NCBI GenBank assembly: GCA_047967505.1
Contig: CM106540.1
Reading direction: 5' to 3' (one strand)
Source of the DNA: Dipteris shenzhenensis
Lineage: Eukaryota; Polypodiophyta; Polypodiopsida; Gleicheniales
DNA: 64,000 nt
The translations under genes were made by a program, and so were the position numbers. Under the pieces are notes generated by a model that made no database searches, was not told where the DNA came from, and saw only the letters and a list, made by a program, of their open reading frames with translations. Positions within the stretch are counted from its first letter, which is position 1, and each line of letters begins with the position of its first letter. Below, in pieces: positions 29,941-42,586 of this stretch.

Positions 29941-32900
29941 ATGGCCTAGCCTGCAAGATTGCGAATCCCACTGTTCGGCGAAAGTGCAAAGTTGGACGGC
30001 TCTAACTATCCACTCTGGAAGTTCAAGATGAAGACCATCCTAAGCGCATATGAGCTTTGGGATACTGCTACTGGGGTGGATGTGAGGCCGGTTGCGAGAC
30101 CGGATCCAGCCAATGCAGGACAACAGATAGTACCAACTGCGGATGAGATTCTCGCTTGGACAAGAAGAAATGCAGATGCGCTGTGTTCTATTGTCTATAG
30201 TGTAAGTGATTTAAGTCAACATGTCAGCATAGCGGAGAAGGCATGGACGGTCTTGAAAAATCAGTACGAGACCATGAATCACACGTGGATTCAGAATTTG
30301 GAGACTCAACTCACGAATGAGAAATTGTCTAAGTCTGAAGCGACAGAGAAGTTCATCACCAGGGTGAAGAATATGTGTGATCAGATGATTGCGATTGGCA
30401 TCACCATCACCAGTGAGAATCTAGCATGAAGGTGCATACGGATTCTCCCACCAAAGTACGATGGCCCTGTTACAGCGAAGAATACACAGAATAGAAATCT
30501 GCCCCTCAACTTTGAGGATTTCAACACGATGCTTCTGGAGGAGGAGATGCATCAAAAGATGAGGAGTGGATAAGATTCGGCTTTCTGCATTGGATCAAAG
30601 AAAGGTAAGCTTAGGTAAGGACTCTGGTAACCCATCTTCTTCTGATGATAAAAAGAGAAAGAAGAAGATCAAGTGCTTCTATTGCAACAAGGTAGGGCAC
30701 AAGTAGAATGAATGCCGAAAGAAGATTGCAGATGAGAAGAACGGAGTAAAGAAAGAGTCCAGCAATAGTACACAGGCAGTACCAGTAGAGCTGTTCATAG
30801 CAATTGAGAAGATTTGCACGAAGGCAGTTCATCTACCTGTGGATGAACCTTGGATTATTGACAGTGGTGCATCGTGCCACATGATCAGTTGGAAGGATTG
30901 GTATACCTCTCTACAGCCGGTAGGGAATGACATCCTAGTAGCAGACAATGATGCAAAATATCCAGCAAAAGGAAAAGGTACGATTGCTCTCAAGTCAGAT
31001 CGAGTTGTAAAACAGTTGTCCGATGTTCTTTATGTGCCAGATATCAAGAGGAACTTGTTGTCCATTTCTGCGATCACGGATCGGGACATCAAAGTTCAAT
31101 TTGATAAGAATGGTGCACAGATTTTGGATCTTCAAGGGAAGGTCGTTGGTAAAGGTACACGGCACAACAACATCTATGAACTCTCAGCTTTCAGTGCTTG
31201 AGCCAATTGCTTGAGCCAATGTGAAGAAAACTAAGCTGTGGCATGAGAGGTTTGGTCATCTAAACCTTAGTTCTTTGAAGGAGATGCATAAAAGTGGAAT
31301 GATTGCAGACCTACCAAAAATTACAGATCTGCCCGATGTATGTGAAGCTTGCGTGATGGGCAAGTAGCATCGGCAGCCCTTTCCTAAAGAGGCCAGCAGG
31401 GCAAAGGCTCCTCTACAGCTCGTTCACACGGACCTCTACCGAAAGATGGAGACGGAAGCTTTGGGTGGTTCCTACTCCTTCATGACGTTGATCGACGACT
31501 ACAGTAGAAGGATATGGATATACTTCCTGAAGACTAAAGACGAGGCTTTTAGTAAGTTCAAGGAATTGCATGTAATGGTCGAGAAACAAACGGGTAGGAA
31601 GGTGAAGAAATTAAGATCAGACAGAGGTGGAGAGTTCACATCAATTGAATTCGAAAGTTACTACAAAAGTCACAGGATCAAGAGGCAGAAACCCCTGCCA
31701 CATACATCACAGCAAAATGGAGTAGCAGAATGCAAGATGCGCGTCATCTGTGAAATGGGTAGGAGTATGAGGAAAGGGAAAGATTTGCCAAAGACTTTTT
31801 GGGCTGAAGCATGTAACACGTCAGTTTACATTCTCAATCGTAGCTACACGAAGGCTGTGAACAGGATGACTCCATTGCAGGCCTTTTTTGGTAAGAAACC
31901 TTCAGTTGCACATTTCAGAGTTTTTGGATGTGACTATTTTGTGCATGTCCCTGATGCTAACGGGACCAAATGGGAACCGAAGAGCCGAAAGTGTATTTTC
32001 TTGGGCTACAATAAAGAGGCGAAGGGTTACCATCTCTATAAGCCTGTTACCAAGAAGGTAATAGTAAGTTGTGATGTGGTCTTCTTAGAACAGCTGCATT
32101 AATTGGAGGAGGATGCTTCCTTGCCAAACAACCAGGACCAGGATATCCATCCAGTACCACCACCAACAGTAGACCGAACTCCCCCAACAGTGCTTGGGAG
32201 GATTCAAGATAAAGAAGATGAAGAAGAGCCTGCAGAACCACAATGGCAACGGCCACTCCTGAAGTGGGTAAAGTAGCTTTTGGATGGCAGAGAACCTCCA
32301 ACCATTGAGGAGAAACCATCCAAACACTGCCAGTCCAAGAGATTAGAGGAGCAAAGAAGGGTGTAGGAACACTTGGTCAACTATGCTTTGATGATAGAAG
32401 TGATCCGTGCTGATGAACCCAAGTGTCTTGAAGAGGCACAGGGTGATGATAGGTGGATGGAGGCTATGCAGTCAGAGTATGGCTCCATAATGAAGAAAAA
32501 CACTTGGGACCTTGTGGATCGTCCACCAAAATGCAAGGTAATTGGCACCAAGTGGGTGTAGAAGACCAAGTATAAGTCCGATGGCACGTTGGATAAGTAC
32601 AAGGCTCGGCTCATGGCAAAAGTATTTACACAGGTACATGGTTTTGATTACCAGGATACTTTTGCTCCCACAACTCGACTAACCACAATTCGCAGTGTTT
32701 TGGCTTTAACAGCCCAGGGAAGTTGGCCCGTGTTTCAAATGGATGTAAAATCCTCCTTTCTGAATGGAGATCTCAAGGAGGAGGTATATATGGAACAACC
32801 ACCAGGTTTTGTGATCCCCGGTTCAGAAGGTAAAGTCTATAAACTAAAGAAGGCACTTTACGGGCTGAAACACGTCCCATGAGCATGGTACCAGTGCATT

Positions 32901-33924
32901 GATGCCCACTTTCTACAAAACGGGTTTAGGAGGAGCCCATCTGATGCAAATTTATATATCTTCAGAGAAGGAGGCAAGTGTATGATCGTGGTCCTTTATG
33001 TGGACGACCTTGTCATCACAGGGAACCATAAAGAGAAGATCTCGCAGACAAAGCATATGCTAGGAAGAGAGTTTCAAATGACAGACCTCGGACTGATGCA
33101 TTTCTATTTGGGGATTGAAGTTTGGCAAGAGCCGAAACAGATCTTCATTTCACAGTTGAAGTATGCTGGAGAGATACTGAAGGCATTTGGCTTGGCTGAG
33201 TGCAAGACAGTTGGCACCCCTATGGAGGTTGACGTGAAGCTCTCAAATGAGGATTCATCACCACTAGTGGATGAAGCGAAGTACAAAAGGCTTGTGGACA
33301 GTTTGATTTACTTGTGCAACACATAGCCGGACATCAGCTTTGCGACTAGTGTACTAAGCAGGTTTTCCAATAAGCCCTGAGAGAACCATTGGAGGGCAGG
33401 GATGCGGGTGCTGAAATACATCAAAGGCACACTTGATTATGGCATCACCTATACCAAGGGCAACATCTTGACCAGATTCTGTGACTCGGATTGGGCAAGA
33501 GACGTGGACAGCAGGAGGTCAGTGACAGGTTCCTGTTTCTCACTTGGATCTGGAGCTGTGCCATGGGTCAGCAAGAAGCAACCTTTCTACCGAGGCTGAG
33601 TACAAATCAGCATGCTTTGATTCTTGCGAGGCAGTGTGGTTGAGGAGGATTTTAGGGGACATGGGTGTAGTGTAGAACAAGCCTACACAGTTATCATATG
33701 ACAATCAGAGTTGCATGGTGATTGCAAAAAACCCGGTGTTCCACGCTCACACAAAAGACATTGAGATACAATATCACTTTGTACGCATCATGGATGTAGA
33801 GGTCAACATCTTCACAAATGCTGCGGACATCTTCACGAATGCTGCGGACATCTTCACGAAGGCTCTTGGAAGAGACTTGCTGGAGAGGCATCTTCATCGA
33901 CTTGGCATTGGGCCGAAAAAGTAA
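29941..33924 (+). pseudogene. Copia B gag-pol polyprotein, multiply disrupted
   Basis: Domains in order: gag from an ATG at 29941 (third codon TAG), with SNYPLWKFKMKTILSAYELW; zinc knuckle KCFYCNKVGHK-stop-NEC near 30682-30716; protease IIDSGASCHM (intact DSG) near 30850; pre-integrase LWHERFGHLN near 31230; integrase HTDLY, RSDRGGEF and NGVAECK, so all three acidic residues remain (31423-31735); [17 protein letters not shown] and [13 protein letters not shown] (32730-33025); RNase H FCDSDWARDVDSRRS (33478). Stops occur at about 30427, 31198, 31366, 32101, 32561, 32881, 33325 and 33379. A small deletion near 33585 removes the STEAEY-preceding residues. The polyprotein would supply all retrotransposition functions. 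Confidence 0.95.
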
Positions 33925-33941
33925 GTTCACTTACGGGTGGA

Positions 33942-33954
33942 CATTGAGGGGGGG
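33942..33954 (+). other. Polypurine tract of copia B
   Basis: ATTGAGGGGGGG lies directly before the 3' LTR. It is the usual plus-strand primer tract, and the same tract precedes the related LTR at 56290 on the minus strand. Confidence 0.9.
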
Positions 33955-34678
33955 TGTTAGATATCAATGCTCCACTCTCATGTAACTACGCAGGAACCAG
34001 CTAACTCTACTTATAAGCCCCCCATATGAGGAGAAGGAATTTGAGTAGCTCAGTTATCTCGTAGATCCTGGTTCGAACACCAGATGGGGGCCATGTGTGG
34101 CCTGATGGCTTGACGGAGTTGGCACACTGCCAACAAGGCCACATGCAAGTGCGGGAAGGCATCCCATGACTGACTGCATTGAGGGTAGATGGAGCATTTC
34201 CTGGGGCAGCCCACCACTCTCGGGTTGCAGGGTCCGTTTGGAGCCCCTGATGATCCCGGATGGCTCTGGGCCGAACGGTGACCAAAGGTCGGTTGCTCTA
34301 TTTTACGCCACGGTTCTATCATGTGGCCAGTGGCCTATTTCAGGACCGATCCCTAGTCGACCGTTTTGGGCAGACTGGGTCAGTCACCCAATTGGGTCCA
34401 ACCGACTACGATTAGTGGCTATATAAGAGCAAGCCCGTGAAGCCCATTTCATCATTGGCTACAACAACCCTGATTCCTTAGCATTCAGTCTTCGTCCTCT
34501 ACTATTTCCAGCTCACCATCGAAGCTTCTTTCACAGGAGCGCATGGCTGGGAGGCAGCGCCATCTATTGTATCAGTTCTATAGTAATCAAATTTTTAATC
34601 CTCCATACTATCAGCTTTCTATCTTGTGTACGAGATCTCGTTATCTATTGAGCATAGATGTTGTATTATTTTCTTACA
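33955..34678 (+). repeat. 3' LTR of copia B
   Basis: It begins TGTTAGATATCAATGC and ends TTTTCTTACA, followed by the target-site duplication TCCCC. The TATA box CTATATAAGAG recurs at about 34420-34430. A third LTR of this family lies at 55570-56290 on the minus strand. Confidence 0.95.
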
Positions 34679-34683
34679 TCCCC

Positions 34684-37600
34684 AAATCTCCCGCTAGCCA
34701 ATCAAGCCATATAGCATCCTTGCAACCCTCTATGGCTGCAACACATACTCAGCCTCTGTGGTAGATAAAGCAATGCACTTCTGTGCATGAGACATCCACG
34801 ATAGTGCACCACCTGCAAAGATGAACACATAACTAGAAGTGGATCTCCTACTATCCACATGCCCTGCATAGTCTAAATATGTGTACCCAAGTACACACAT
34901 GTCTCCTCTACCAAAGTAGATGCACATCTCCTTGGTACCCTTCATGTACCTCATGATGCACTTAACCGCCTCCCAATGCCTCTTTCCTGGATTAGCCATA
35001 TATCGGCTAACAATTCCCACTCCAAATGCAATGTCTAGTCTAGTAGCTATCATAGCATACATAAGACTCCCAACTACTAATGCATAAGGAACCTTGGCCA
35101 TCACGGCCCTCTCCTCATCTGATTTGGGACTATCTGTATGACTCAGTTTCACATATGGAGGCAATGGAGTACTCATTGCCTTCCCCCCCCTCCATAGTGA
35201 AACGCTGCAATACTTTTCTAACATACTCCTTCTATGAAAGCCAAAGGAGTTTCCTACTCCGATCACGCGTGATGTGCATACCAAGAATATGACATGCAAG
35301 TCCCAAATCCTTCATATCAAAGGCCTCATGCAACTTGGCCTTTAATGAATCAAGTATTGTTGCTAGCCAATAGCATATCATCCACATATACTACCAGGAG
35401 TATAGGGCTATTATCCTTAGCCCTTTTAGTGTGGAGGTAGTGATCAATTTCACTCCTTCTAAAACTGGGATCGAATGAAAGTATCAAACTTTTGATACCA
35501 TTCTCTAGACGCTTGCTTAAGACCATAGAGACTCTTCTTTAGCTTGCAAACAAAATGCTCTTTGCCCTTTTCCTCAAAGCCTTCCGGCTGCACCATGTAA
35601 ATTTCCTCATGCAGATCCCCATGCAAGAAAGCTCTCTTGACATCCATCTGCATAAGCTCCATATCCTCTGCTACCACTAGACCAAACATGCATCTAAGTG
35701 TGGTCATCTTCACAATTGGAGAGAATATCTCATCAAAGTCCACACCCTTCTCTTGCTTGAACCCTTTAGCGACCAAACGCGCCTTGTGCCTAGGCACATC
35801 ATCACCTGTGACCTTCATCTTGTAGACCCATTTACATGGCAATTCTTTCTTTCCATGTGGCAAAGAAACCAAGTCCCAAGTCTTATTCTTCATAAGTGAA
35901 CTCATCTCTGATTGCATAGCATACTCCCACTTGTGTTGATCCTCGTGCGTCATAGCCTCTCTGTAGTTAGAAGGCTCCTCGCACTCAGTAAGCATCACAT
36001 AGTCTACCCCTAGAACAAACCTATCAGGTGGTCTAGACACTCTAGATGATCTTCTCAAGGACATTTCAGCTTGCTGTCCCACCTGCATATCAGTCACATT
36101 TGGCTCATCATTTCCACTAATAGATGATCCATCATCTACCCTTGATTGCATACCTATGGGAGTACTTGGTGGTACCATTTCTTGCACATTTGGTGCATGG
36201 ACAGCTTGCTGTCTGTCAACATATGCAGGTGGATTCATGTCTTGGAAAGTGACTCTCCTCATTTCCCCATCCCTCATGGGTGCCTTATGCATCTTCTTCT
36301 CATTGAAGGCTACATCATGGCTGCGTATGATCTTCTTTGCTTCTGGATCCCAGAGACGGTAGCCCATCTCTCCACTTTCACCATAACCTAGAAAGATGCA
36401 TTTCCTAGACTTAGGATCTAGCTTCTTTCAAAGCTCTTTTGGCACATGTGCATATGCATCACACCCAAATATACGCAAATGAGAGTAAGAGGGCTTCGTG
36501 CCACTCCATGCCTCTTCAGGAATACCACCATCCAAACTCTTACTAGGTGATCTATTGATCACATGCACTGCAGTCTTCATTGCCTCAACCCAAAAACCAC
36601 CAAATAGACTTGCATTGGAAAGCATGCATTGCAACCTTTCTTGAATGGTATGGTTCATCTTTTTTGCAACTAGATTTGGCTTTGCAGTACGAGGGGATGT
36701 GAGCTCCCAGGGGATGTGAGCTCCCTCTTAATCCGACGTGTATCACAGAAATGCTGAAAGTCATGAGAGAGATACTCTCCACCATTGTCAGTCCATAGGC
36801 ATTTAAGTGTTCTACCTGACTGATTCTCAACCAAGGCTAGCCATTTTTGAAATACCTGGAACACATCACTCTTCCTAGCTATAGCATAAGCCCACACTTT
36901 CCTAGTTGCATCATCAATGAATGTCACATAGTATTCAGCCCCGCCTAATGACCGTGTAGGCATGGGACCACATACGTATGAATGCACCAAATCAAGCTTT
37001 TCAAACTCTTTCTTTCCCCTTCTTTTATGGGCTGATTTAATCTGCTTCCCATAAAGACAGTGCTCACAAAATTCAAAATCAGAGAAAGTCAAATGCGGTA
37101 CATAACCCAAATGAAATAAGAGTTTCATCCCATTTTGGCTCATATGGCCCAACTGGCAATGCCATAAAGAAGTGCTTGGCTACTCAATTATTGCAACAAC
37201 ATGATCAAACACCCCTGATACATGTGAAGGATACAAAGTCCCACACTTGGCACCCCTGGCCAAAAGCATAGAGCCCTTCTGAATTTTTCAACTCCCAAAA
37301 CCAAAGATGGTCTAAAAACCAACATCATTTAGCTGACCCGTTGAAATGAGACTCTTGGTCAGCTTAGGCACATGTCTCACATTTTTCAAAATAAATGTAG
37401 ACCCATTTGCAAAAGAAAACTTTGTCACCTACTCCCACTATGTCACATGCATAGTCATTTCCAAGATGCACACATCGTGTCTTTCCACTGTCATAAGTGG
37501 AGAACCATTCCCTATGGGGAGTAACATGGAATGAAGGACCAAAATCGAAAATCCAATCCTGGGAATATGCATCATTTGAAGTGGTAAGCAACTCTGCAAA

Positions 37601-38478
37601 TAAACTAGACATGAAGAGAATGTCATTGTCACTATCATGTGTGACTGCATTGATCTCCTCGATCTTCACTTTTCCTTTGTTCTCCCTTGGACTTTCTTCC
37701 TCTGATTTGCACCCCAATTTGCATTCTCTTTCTTATCCTTTTGCTCTCTTTTAAGCTTGTAGCAATCCTTTTTCATGTGGCCCTTCTTGCCACAATAGTG
37801 ACACTCAATGTTCCGTGACCTAGACTTGCTACGGGACTTTCCTTTTTCTTGAAACTTCCCCTTGGACTGTGATCTGCCCCTTTGCACATTTAAGGCTGCA
37901 TCCTGCTTGTTGCCTTCCATTGACTTCTGTCTAATCTCCTCAGCCAACAAGCTACCGACCACATCATCAAAGTTCAATACTCCATCATGTGCAGAGTTAC
38001 TGATAGCAGTACGGAAAGTATCCCATGAAGATGGTAATGAGCATAAGAGAAATATTGCCCTCATTTCTGCATCGAAATTCAGCTTTTGAGCTTGAAGCTG
38101 ACTAAAAATGATATTAAATTCATTCAAGTGCAAAGCTATGGAGACTCCCTCCTTCATGTGCAACTCAAAAAATCTCTTCATGAGATAGACTTTGTTTGAG
38201 GCAGTCTCTTTCTCATATGTAGCACACGGCTTTTTCCATAAAGCTTCCGTAGTCTTTTCAGTGACTATGTGAAATAAACTGTCTCCCCAAGAAGAAGTCT
38301 AATGGTAGACTTTGCCAATGCATCCAACTCATTCCATTCATTTGTGGACATAGCTGTAGGCTTAGCTGCAATCCCTTGCAAGGGTTTTATCTGCTTCTTT
38401 TGAGTAAGCACATCCCTTATTTGTTCTTTCCACAAAGAAAAGCTTGTCCCATCAAACTTTTTAATGAGAACTCACTTT
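34684..38478 (-). pseudogene. Copia family A gag-pol, 5' truncated and disrupted
   Basis: Reading minus strand from 38478: gag (38470-37666) with the segment FLLCSLPSSWDTFRTAIS and zinc knuckle CHYCGKKGHMKKDC; protease at about 37560 reading DWIFDFGPSFHVTP, where the DSG active site has become DFG; integrase 37152-36428 with HSYVCGPMPTRS and CLWTDNGGEYLS, broken by a duplication at about 36694-36731; RT 36367-34990 with LMQMDVKRAFLHGDL and VYVDDMLLA near 35385; RNase H to 34730 (STTEAEYV), continued at 29154. The gag start is replaced at about 38478 by unrelated repeat, so the 5' LTR and leader are missing. Frameshifts occur near 37700, 36670 and 35450. Confidence 0.9.
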
Positions 38479-38539
38479 GAAAAGTAGCAATCACTTCTAC
38501 GCACAAAAAATTGCTTGACAATTAGATATTCCTCAACAA

Positions 38540-39518
38540 AATACATGTCCCCTACGCTTATGTTCTTATTTCTTTTGTTTCTTATTTGTGGCAGGTAGAG
38601 GAGTCTAAAACATGGGGATCCAGAGGAGGTGGCAAAGTGTGGGTGGTGCATGGCGAAGTGATTAAAATGTTTGACATCAATGATTCCAAAGTCTATCGGT
38701 AGTAAGAAGGAAGAGGAGGTATTAAAAATGACAAAGGGACAAAGAATAGCTAACACACATGGCTGCCATTCTTTGTTTGTCTTTTTCAAATGTACCCAAA
38801 GCCATTTAAAAAAGCAAAAAGGCATTATTTTTTCTTTTTTTGAATGGCTTTGGGTACATGGGAAAATAATTGAAATGTCCAATAGAGCAAGTCAAAAGTT
38901 TGGTGGTGGCAAGAAGGAAGAAGAGGTGGCATAGCAAAAGAACTATGGTGGTGAAGAAAAGCTAATAGAAATGGATGCCTCCCTTTTTTTTTCTATCTAT
39001 GCATTTATTGACGCATATATTTATGGTCTTGGGTAATAATATATTTTGCAATTTGTGAGATGTTGGATGGCATGCTCGCCAATCAATAATGTCATGGTGT
39101 CCAAGTTATTGTGTCCTCTTTTCACACGGCCTTAAGGGTGTTTCCTTGGGTCCCATGTCATAGTCCCCCTCACGTTTTCCACAAATGTATATATTATGAA
39201 ACATAGTCCCAAAGAGAGACAACTAGCTTCAAACATCAGAAGACGTCACTATATGGCAACACATATCCAAACACAATTTTATTTTTAGTGAAGTCATACC
39301 CAAGAACAAACACCCCTACATACACATGCATCCATACACACAAGCACAATAGCCATATACCCACACAAGGTTAAACATACACATACACATACACATATGT
39401 CAATAGCCACACAAATAAAGATACATATGATGCATTCACAAGTGCTTTCATGTGAGGCACACACATTGATAGTTTCATATAGATTTACACTCATGTGTAT
39501 ATGCACGTGTGCACGTGC

Positions 39519-39564
<46 letters not shown>

Positions 39565-39760
39565 ACACTCTACATATGTACATAGATGCAAACACACACG
39601 TACACACAAGTAGATACACTTGGAACACACACACACACATTCTTGCACAACACACATCTACATGGTATGGTGGATGACATGGGTGGAGGGGAGGGTGGTG
39701 GGTGTGGTACATGGTTGTGCCTTCCAATTTGTCCTAAGGTAAGTGTGTGAGCATTGTATG
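38540..39760. repeat. Dispersed repeat, copy 3 (full set of blocks)
   Basis: It starts TACATGTCCCCTACGCTTAT immediately beyond the broken 5' end of copia A. It carries in order the block shared with 26495-27110, the CA-rich block (39290-39490) shared with 25440-25740 and 27140-27370, a (CA)20 array (39524-39563), and the CTACATGGTATGGTGGATG block shared with 25940-26045. This is the best guide to the family's full structure, about 1.2 kb. Confidence 0.8.
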
Positions 39761-39859
39761 TGACATGTTAGAGACTAATCCCAAACCTAGCACGTGGAGT
39801 GGATTTGGAGGTTGGGAAAGAGAAGGGAGGCTCGAGAGGTTTTATAGAGGTTTGGGCAC

Positions 39860-39861
<2 letters not shown>

Positions 39862-39915
<54 letters not shown>
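39862..39915. repeat. (GA)27 microsatellite
   Basis: This is an uninterrupted GA array that directly abuts the left arm of the foldback at 39917. Confidence 0.95.
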
Positions 39916-39916
<1 letters not shown>

Positions 39917-40023
39917 ACATGGGGTGCAATGCGGGCAACAAAGCACGCAGTGTTTACTGGTAGGATTGTAGCTCTGTCATCAGTAAACACTACGTGCTTT
40001 GTTTCCCACATTGCACCCCATGT
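39917..40023. repeat. 107 bp foldback element with 43 bp arms
   Basis: The left arm (39917-39959) and right arm (39981-40023) are inverted copies matching at 40 of 43 positions, separated by a 21 nt loop. Arm ends read ACATGGGGTGCAATG. The mismatches are C opposite A or T on the plus strand; on a minus-strand transcript two of the three become G-U wobbles. The element lies between (GA)27 and a (GT)n tract at 40028-40043. It may be a foldback MITE or a hairpin RNA source. Confidence 0.85.
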
Positions 40024-40069
40024 ACTACGTGTGTGTGTGTGTGTTCACCTTTTCCTCTTGGCAGAGGTG

Positions 40070-40380
40070 GTAATTGGAAATCCATGTCTTAAAAAATGCC
40101 CATTAACTGAAACACTAATGGCATACAAATATGGAAAGGCCCATGAGAGACTATAACATCAGCTTTAGTTTTCCCAAAACTGAAAGTAATGCTACAGATA
40201 CAACTTGAGATTTCCTTAAAAAGCATTCAATATTTAGATTTATAAATAAAAGTTAGAGGCACCCGAGGATCCAAACCTTGAGACCCAGTGGAGTGGGTGT
40301 CTAACCCGTCTATGATGGGTCATGCTACTCGTTATATTTTATACATTACACCCCCCCCCCCCACACACACACAGATTATG
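40070..40380. repeat. Dispersed repeat pair, copy 1 (with C13 tract)
   Basis: The phrases CATTAACTGAAACACTAATG, GGCATACAAATATGGAAA and CCTTGAGACCCAGTGGAGTG recur at 41930-42110 in the same order. A cytosine tract and CACACACAC follow at 40350-40372. The AT-rich stretch after it (40380-40530) matches 14930-15010. Confidence 0.75.
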
Positions 40381-40967
40381 TATCTATATCAATATATAAC
40401 TATATAAATATAAATAAATAAATACAAATGCAACGGGTATAATGTATGATATTATAATATAAAATATATAATATGCTATAAACTATAATATATATTTATA
40501 TTTATATATTATATAATATATAGAGTGGGACTGCGTTAAGGGGATACGTGACCTTAAGCACAGAAGGGGAGAATCAAAATGGTGTATCCATGGTAGCTAG
40601 AGTCCAATTGCAAGCTTACTTTGAACAGAGCATTTGCAATGGTACTGCACCAAGAGGATGACATTCCACCCACCTTGCCCACCAACAATGCTTAAGCCCC
40701 CATCCATGACAACACCATGCTAGAAACCTCCTAGAGAGACATAGCTCTCTAGAACTCTTTAGCTTCTTAGGTCTTGCCTGCCTCCCACACCTTATTGCCA
40801 AAGTAAATCAAGCAAAGGATATCTAGTGGAAGACTCTTTCCTTTTTCTATTTACATTATCTTCTCTACAAAGGGAATGAATATACCATGAATGGATTTGC
40901 AACTGTAAACAATCATGTGGGCTTTAGAAGGGTGTGTGTGTATGTGTCTTCTCACCAAAAAAAAAAA

Positions 40968-40969
40968 GT

Positions 40970-41057
<88 letters not shown>
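40968..41057. repeat. (GT)13(GA)32 compound microsatellite
   Basis: A GT array passes directly into a long GA array. It lies between the two copies of the 40.07/41.93 kb repeat pair. The surrounding 40.5-41.3 kb has no supported gene. Confidence 0.95.
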
Positions 41058-41059
<2 letters not shown>

Positions 41060-41304
41060 CTTAGGTGGTTAGTATGGGAGCTTCCCTATCAGTTGGCAAG
41101 TGTTGGATTTTCGATGCCAGCATTTTCACTTATAGTAAATCTCCATATCTACAATGAGGGACCCGAAAGATATACGTAGGATTTATGATGTGGTTCCTTA
41201 TCGAGTTGCTGGGATCACTAGACCACATAGCATCTCTATGTCCTTCTAAGAATACGAGAGCGGAGGTTTTTTTCCGAGGGGCAATTTAGCTGTTTGCACC
41301 TTTT

Positions 41305-41608
41305 CCACACTTTTGTGCTTGATAGTAAGTATTCTAACTAATGAGCTAGATATTGTTAGCATATAATTATAAAAGTCTTTTGGTTCAATAAATGTAATTC
41401 TTATAATGATATTTTTGTCTTACATAGATGCAAATCTTATTATTGATAGTGCAGTTCCACACTTCTGTGCTTGATAGTAAGTATTCTAACTAATGAGTTA
41501 CATATTGTTAACATATACGTATAAAAGCCTTTTGGTTCAATAATGTAATTCTTAGAAAGATATTTTTGTCTTGCACAGATGCAAATATGATTATTGGTAG
41601 TGCGGGAT
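41305..41608. repeat. 152 bp tandem duplication
   Basis: Unit one starts at 41305 and unit two at 41457, each beginning CCACACTT and reading TGCTTGATAGTAAGTATTCT, then CTTTTGGTTCAATAA and ATATTTTTGTCTT. They differ by scattered substitutions and one or two indels. Confidence 0.9.
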
Positions 41609-41929
41609 ACACCCATCATGATGCATGCATGGGATAGTACATAGGTGTAGACTTCTTGATTAGGAAGGTTTATGTTGCCACTTCATCAAGGGGAGCATCT
41701 AGATATTGTATCTTGGCATATATAACTCTACTATCTGATGCAACATTTTGAAGTGCACTCATTTGTAGAGTGGATTTTTTGTTAAAGAATGTTGCTTGCA
41801 ATTAAATGTCTTTTGACACACACACACACACACACGCACACTTATATGTATATATGTAATCTCTCTCTCTCTAAACCCTAACCCCCCCTCTCTCTCTCAA
41901 TGGGTTTTCACCTTGTCTTGGCTTGGATT

Positions 41930-42110
41930 GTAAATAAAAAAGGCATTTAATAAAAAATGTGCATTAAGTAAAACACAAATGGCATACAAAGATGGAAAAC
42001 CCATCTACTTAAAAATGGAAAATTGACATTCTATACATCCCACCTTGAGACCCAGTAGAGTGGGTCTCGAACTCATAAAGATGGGTTATGCTACTCATCA
42101 GCTTCATGAA
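41930..42110. repeat. Dispersed repeat pair, copy 2
   Basis: This is the same family as 40070-40380: GTAAAACACAAATGGCATAC, CCTTGAGACCCAGTAGAGTG and GGGTTATGCTACTC. A CA array lies upstream at 41817-41836. Confidence 0.75.
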
Positions 42111-42209
42111 CATCAACTGTGAAATCACCTTTGGTAGTTCAATATATAGGGAAGTGTGCAAGCAGCAAGAACAAATTCAAATGTGAAACCAAAACACAAC
42201 GACTACAAG

Positions 42210-42524
42210 TAGTAGTGAGCACTGCCCTAAGAGGGACAAGTTGATTGGGAAGAGAGAGAGAGAGAAATAGGGACTAGTTGATCTGGGAAGGGGGGGAAAG
42301 AGAGAGAGAGAGAAAGAAAGAGAGATATCACTCAAAATAAAAAGTGAGGAAAGGTGGCTTAAAACAAGTGAGTACAAGTACACCTTAAATTCTGTCAGAT
42401 GCAAAATGATTATCAAGATGAATGGATGATGCAACCGCTTGCAAATGCAAAGAGATTTGCAAACTCTATCTATGTGTGTACGTGCGCATGCATGTGCGTG
42501 TGTGCATGCATGTGCACATGCGTA

Positions 42525-42583
<59 letters not shown>
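42210..42583. repeat. Dispersed repeat containing (GT)n(GA)n, copy 2
   Basis: It contains both blocks of the repeat at 13565-13950, in the opposite order: first the AGTAGTGAGCACTGCCCTAA / GGGACTAGTTGAT block, then AAGTGAGTACAAGTA through TTGCAAACTCTATCT to (GT)12(GA)18 at 42525-42583. Confidence 0.7.

Positions 42584-42586
<3 letters not shown>

Larger units (their letters stand above)
29155..34678 (+). mobile_element. Complete-length nested copia family B element
   Basis: A 5,524 bp element with 5' LTR, primer binding site, gag-pol, polypurine tract and 3' LTR, flanked by the 5 bp target-site duplication TCCCC (29150-29154 and 34679-34683). It is inserted into copia family A RNase H in the opposite orientation. 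All coding domains are recognisable but broken by about ten stops or frameshifts, so it is non-autonomous. Confidence 0.95.

Noticed and set aside
39294-39971. Val-Cys and His-Thr repeat frames
   Set aside because: Produced by the (CA)20 and (GA)27 arrays, not genes.
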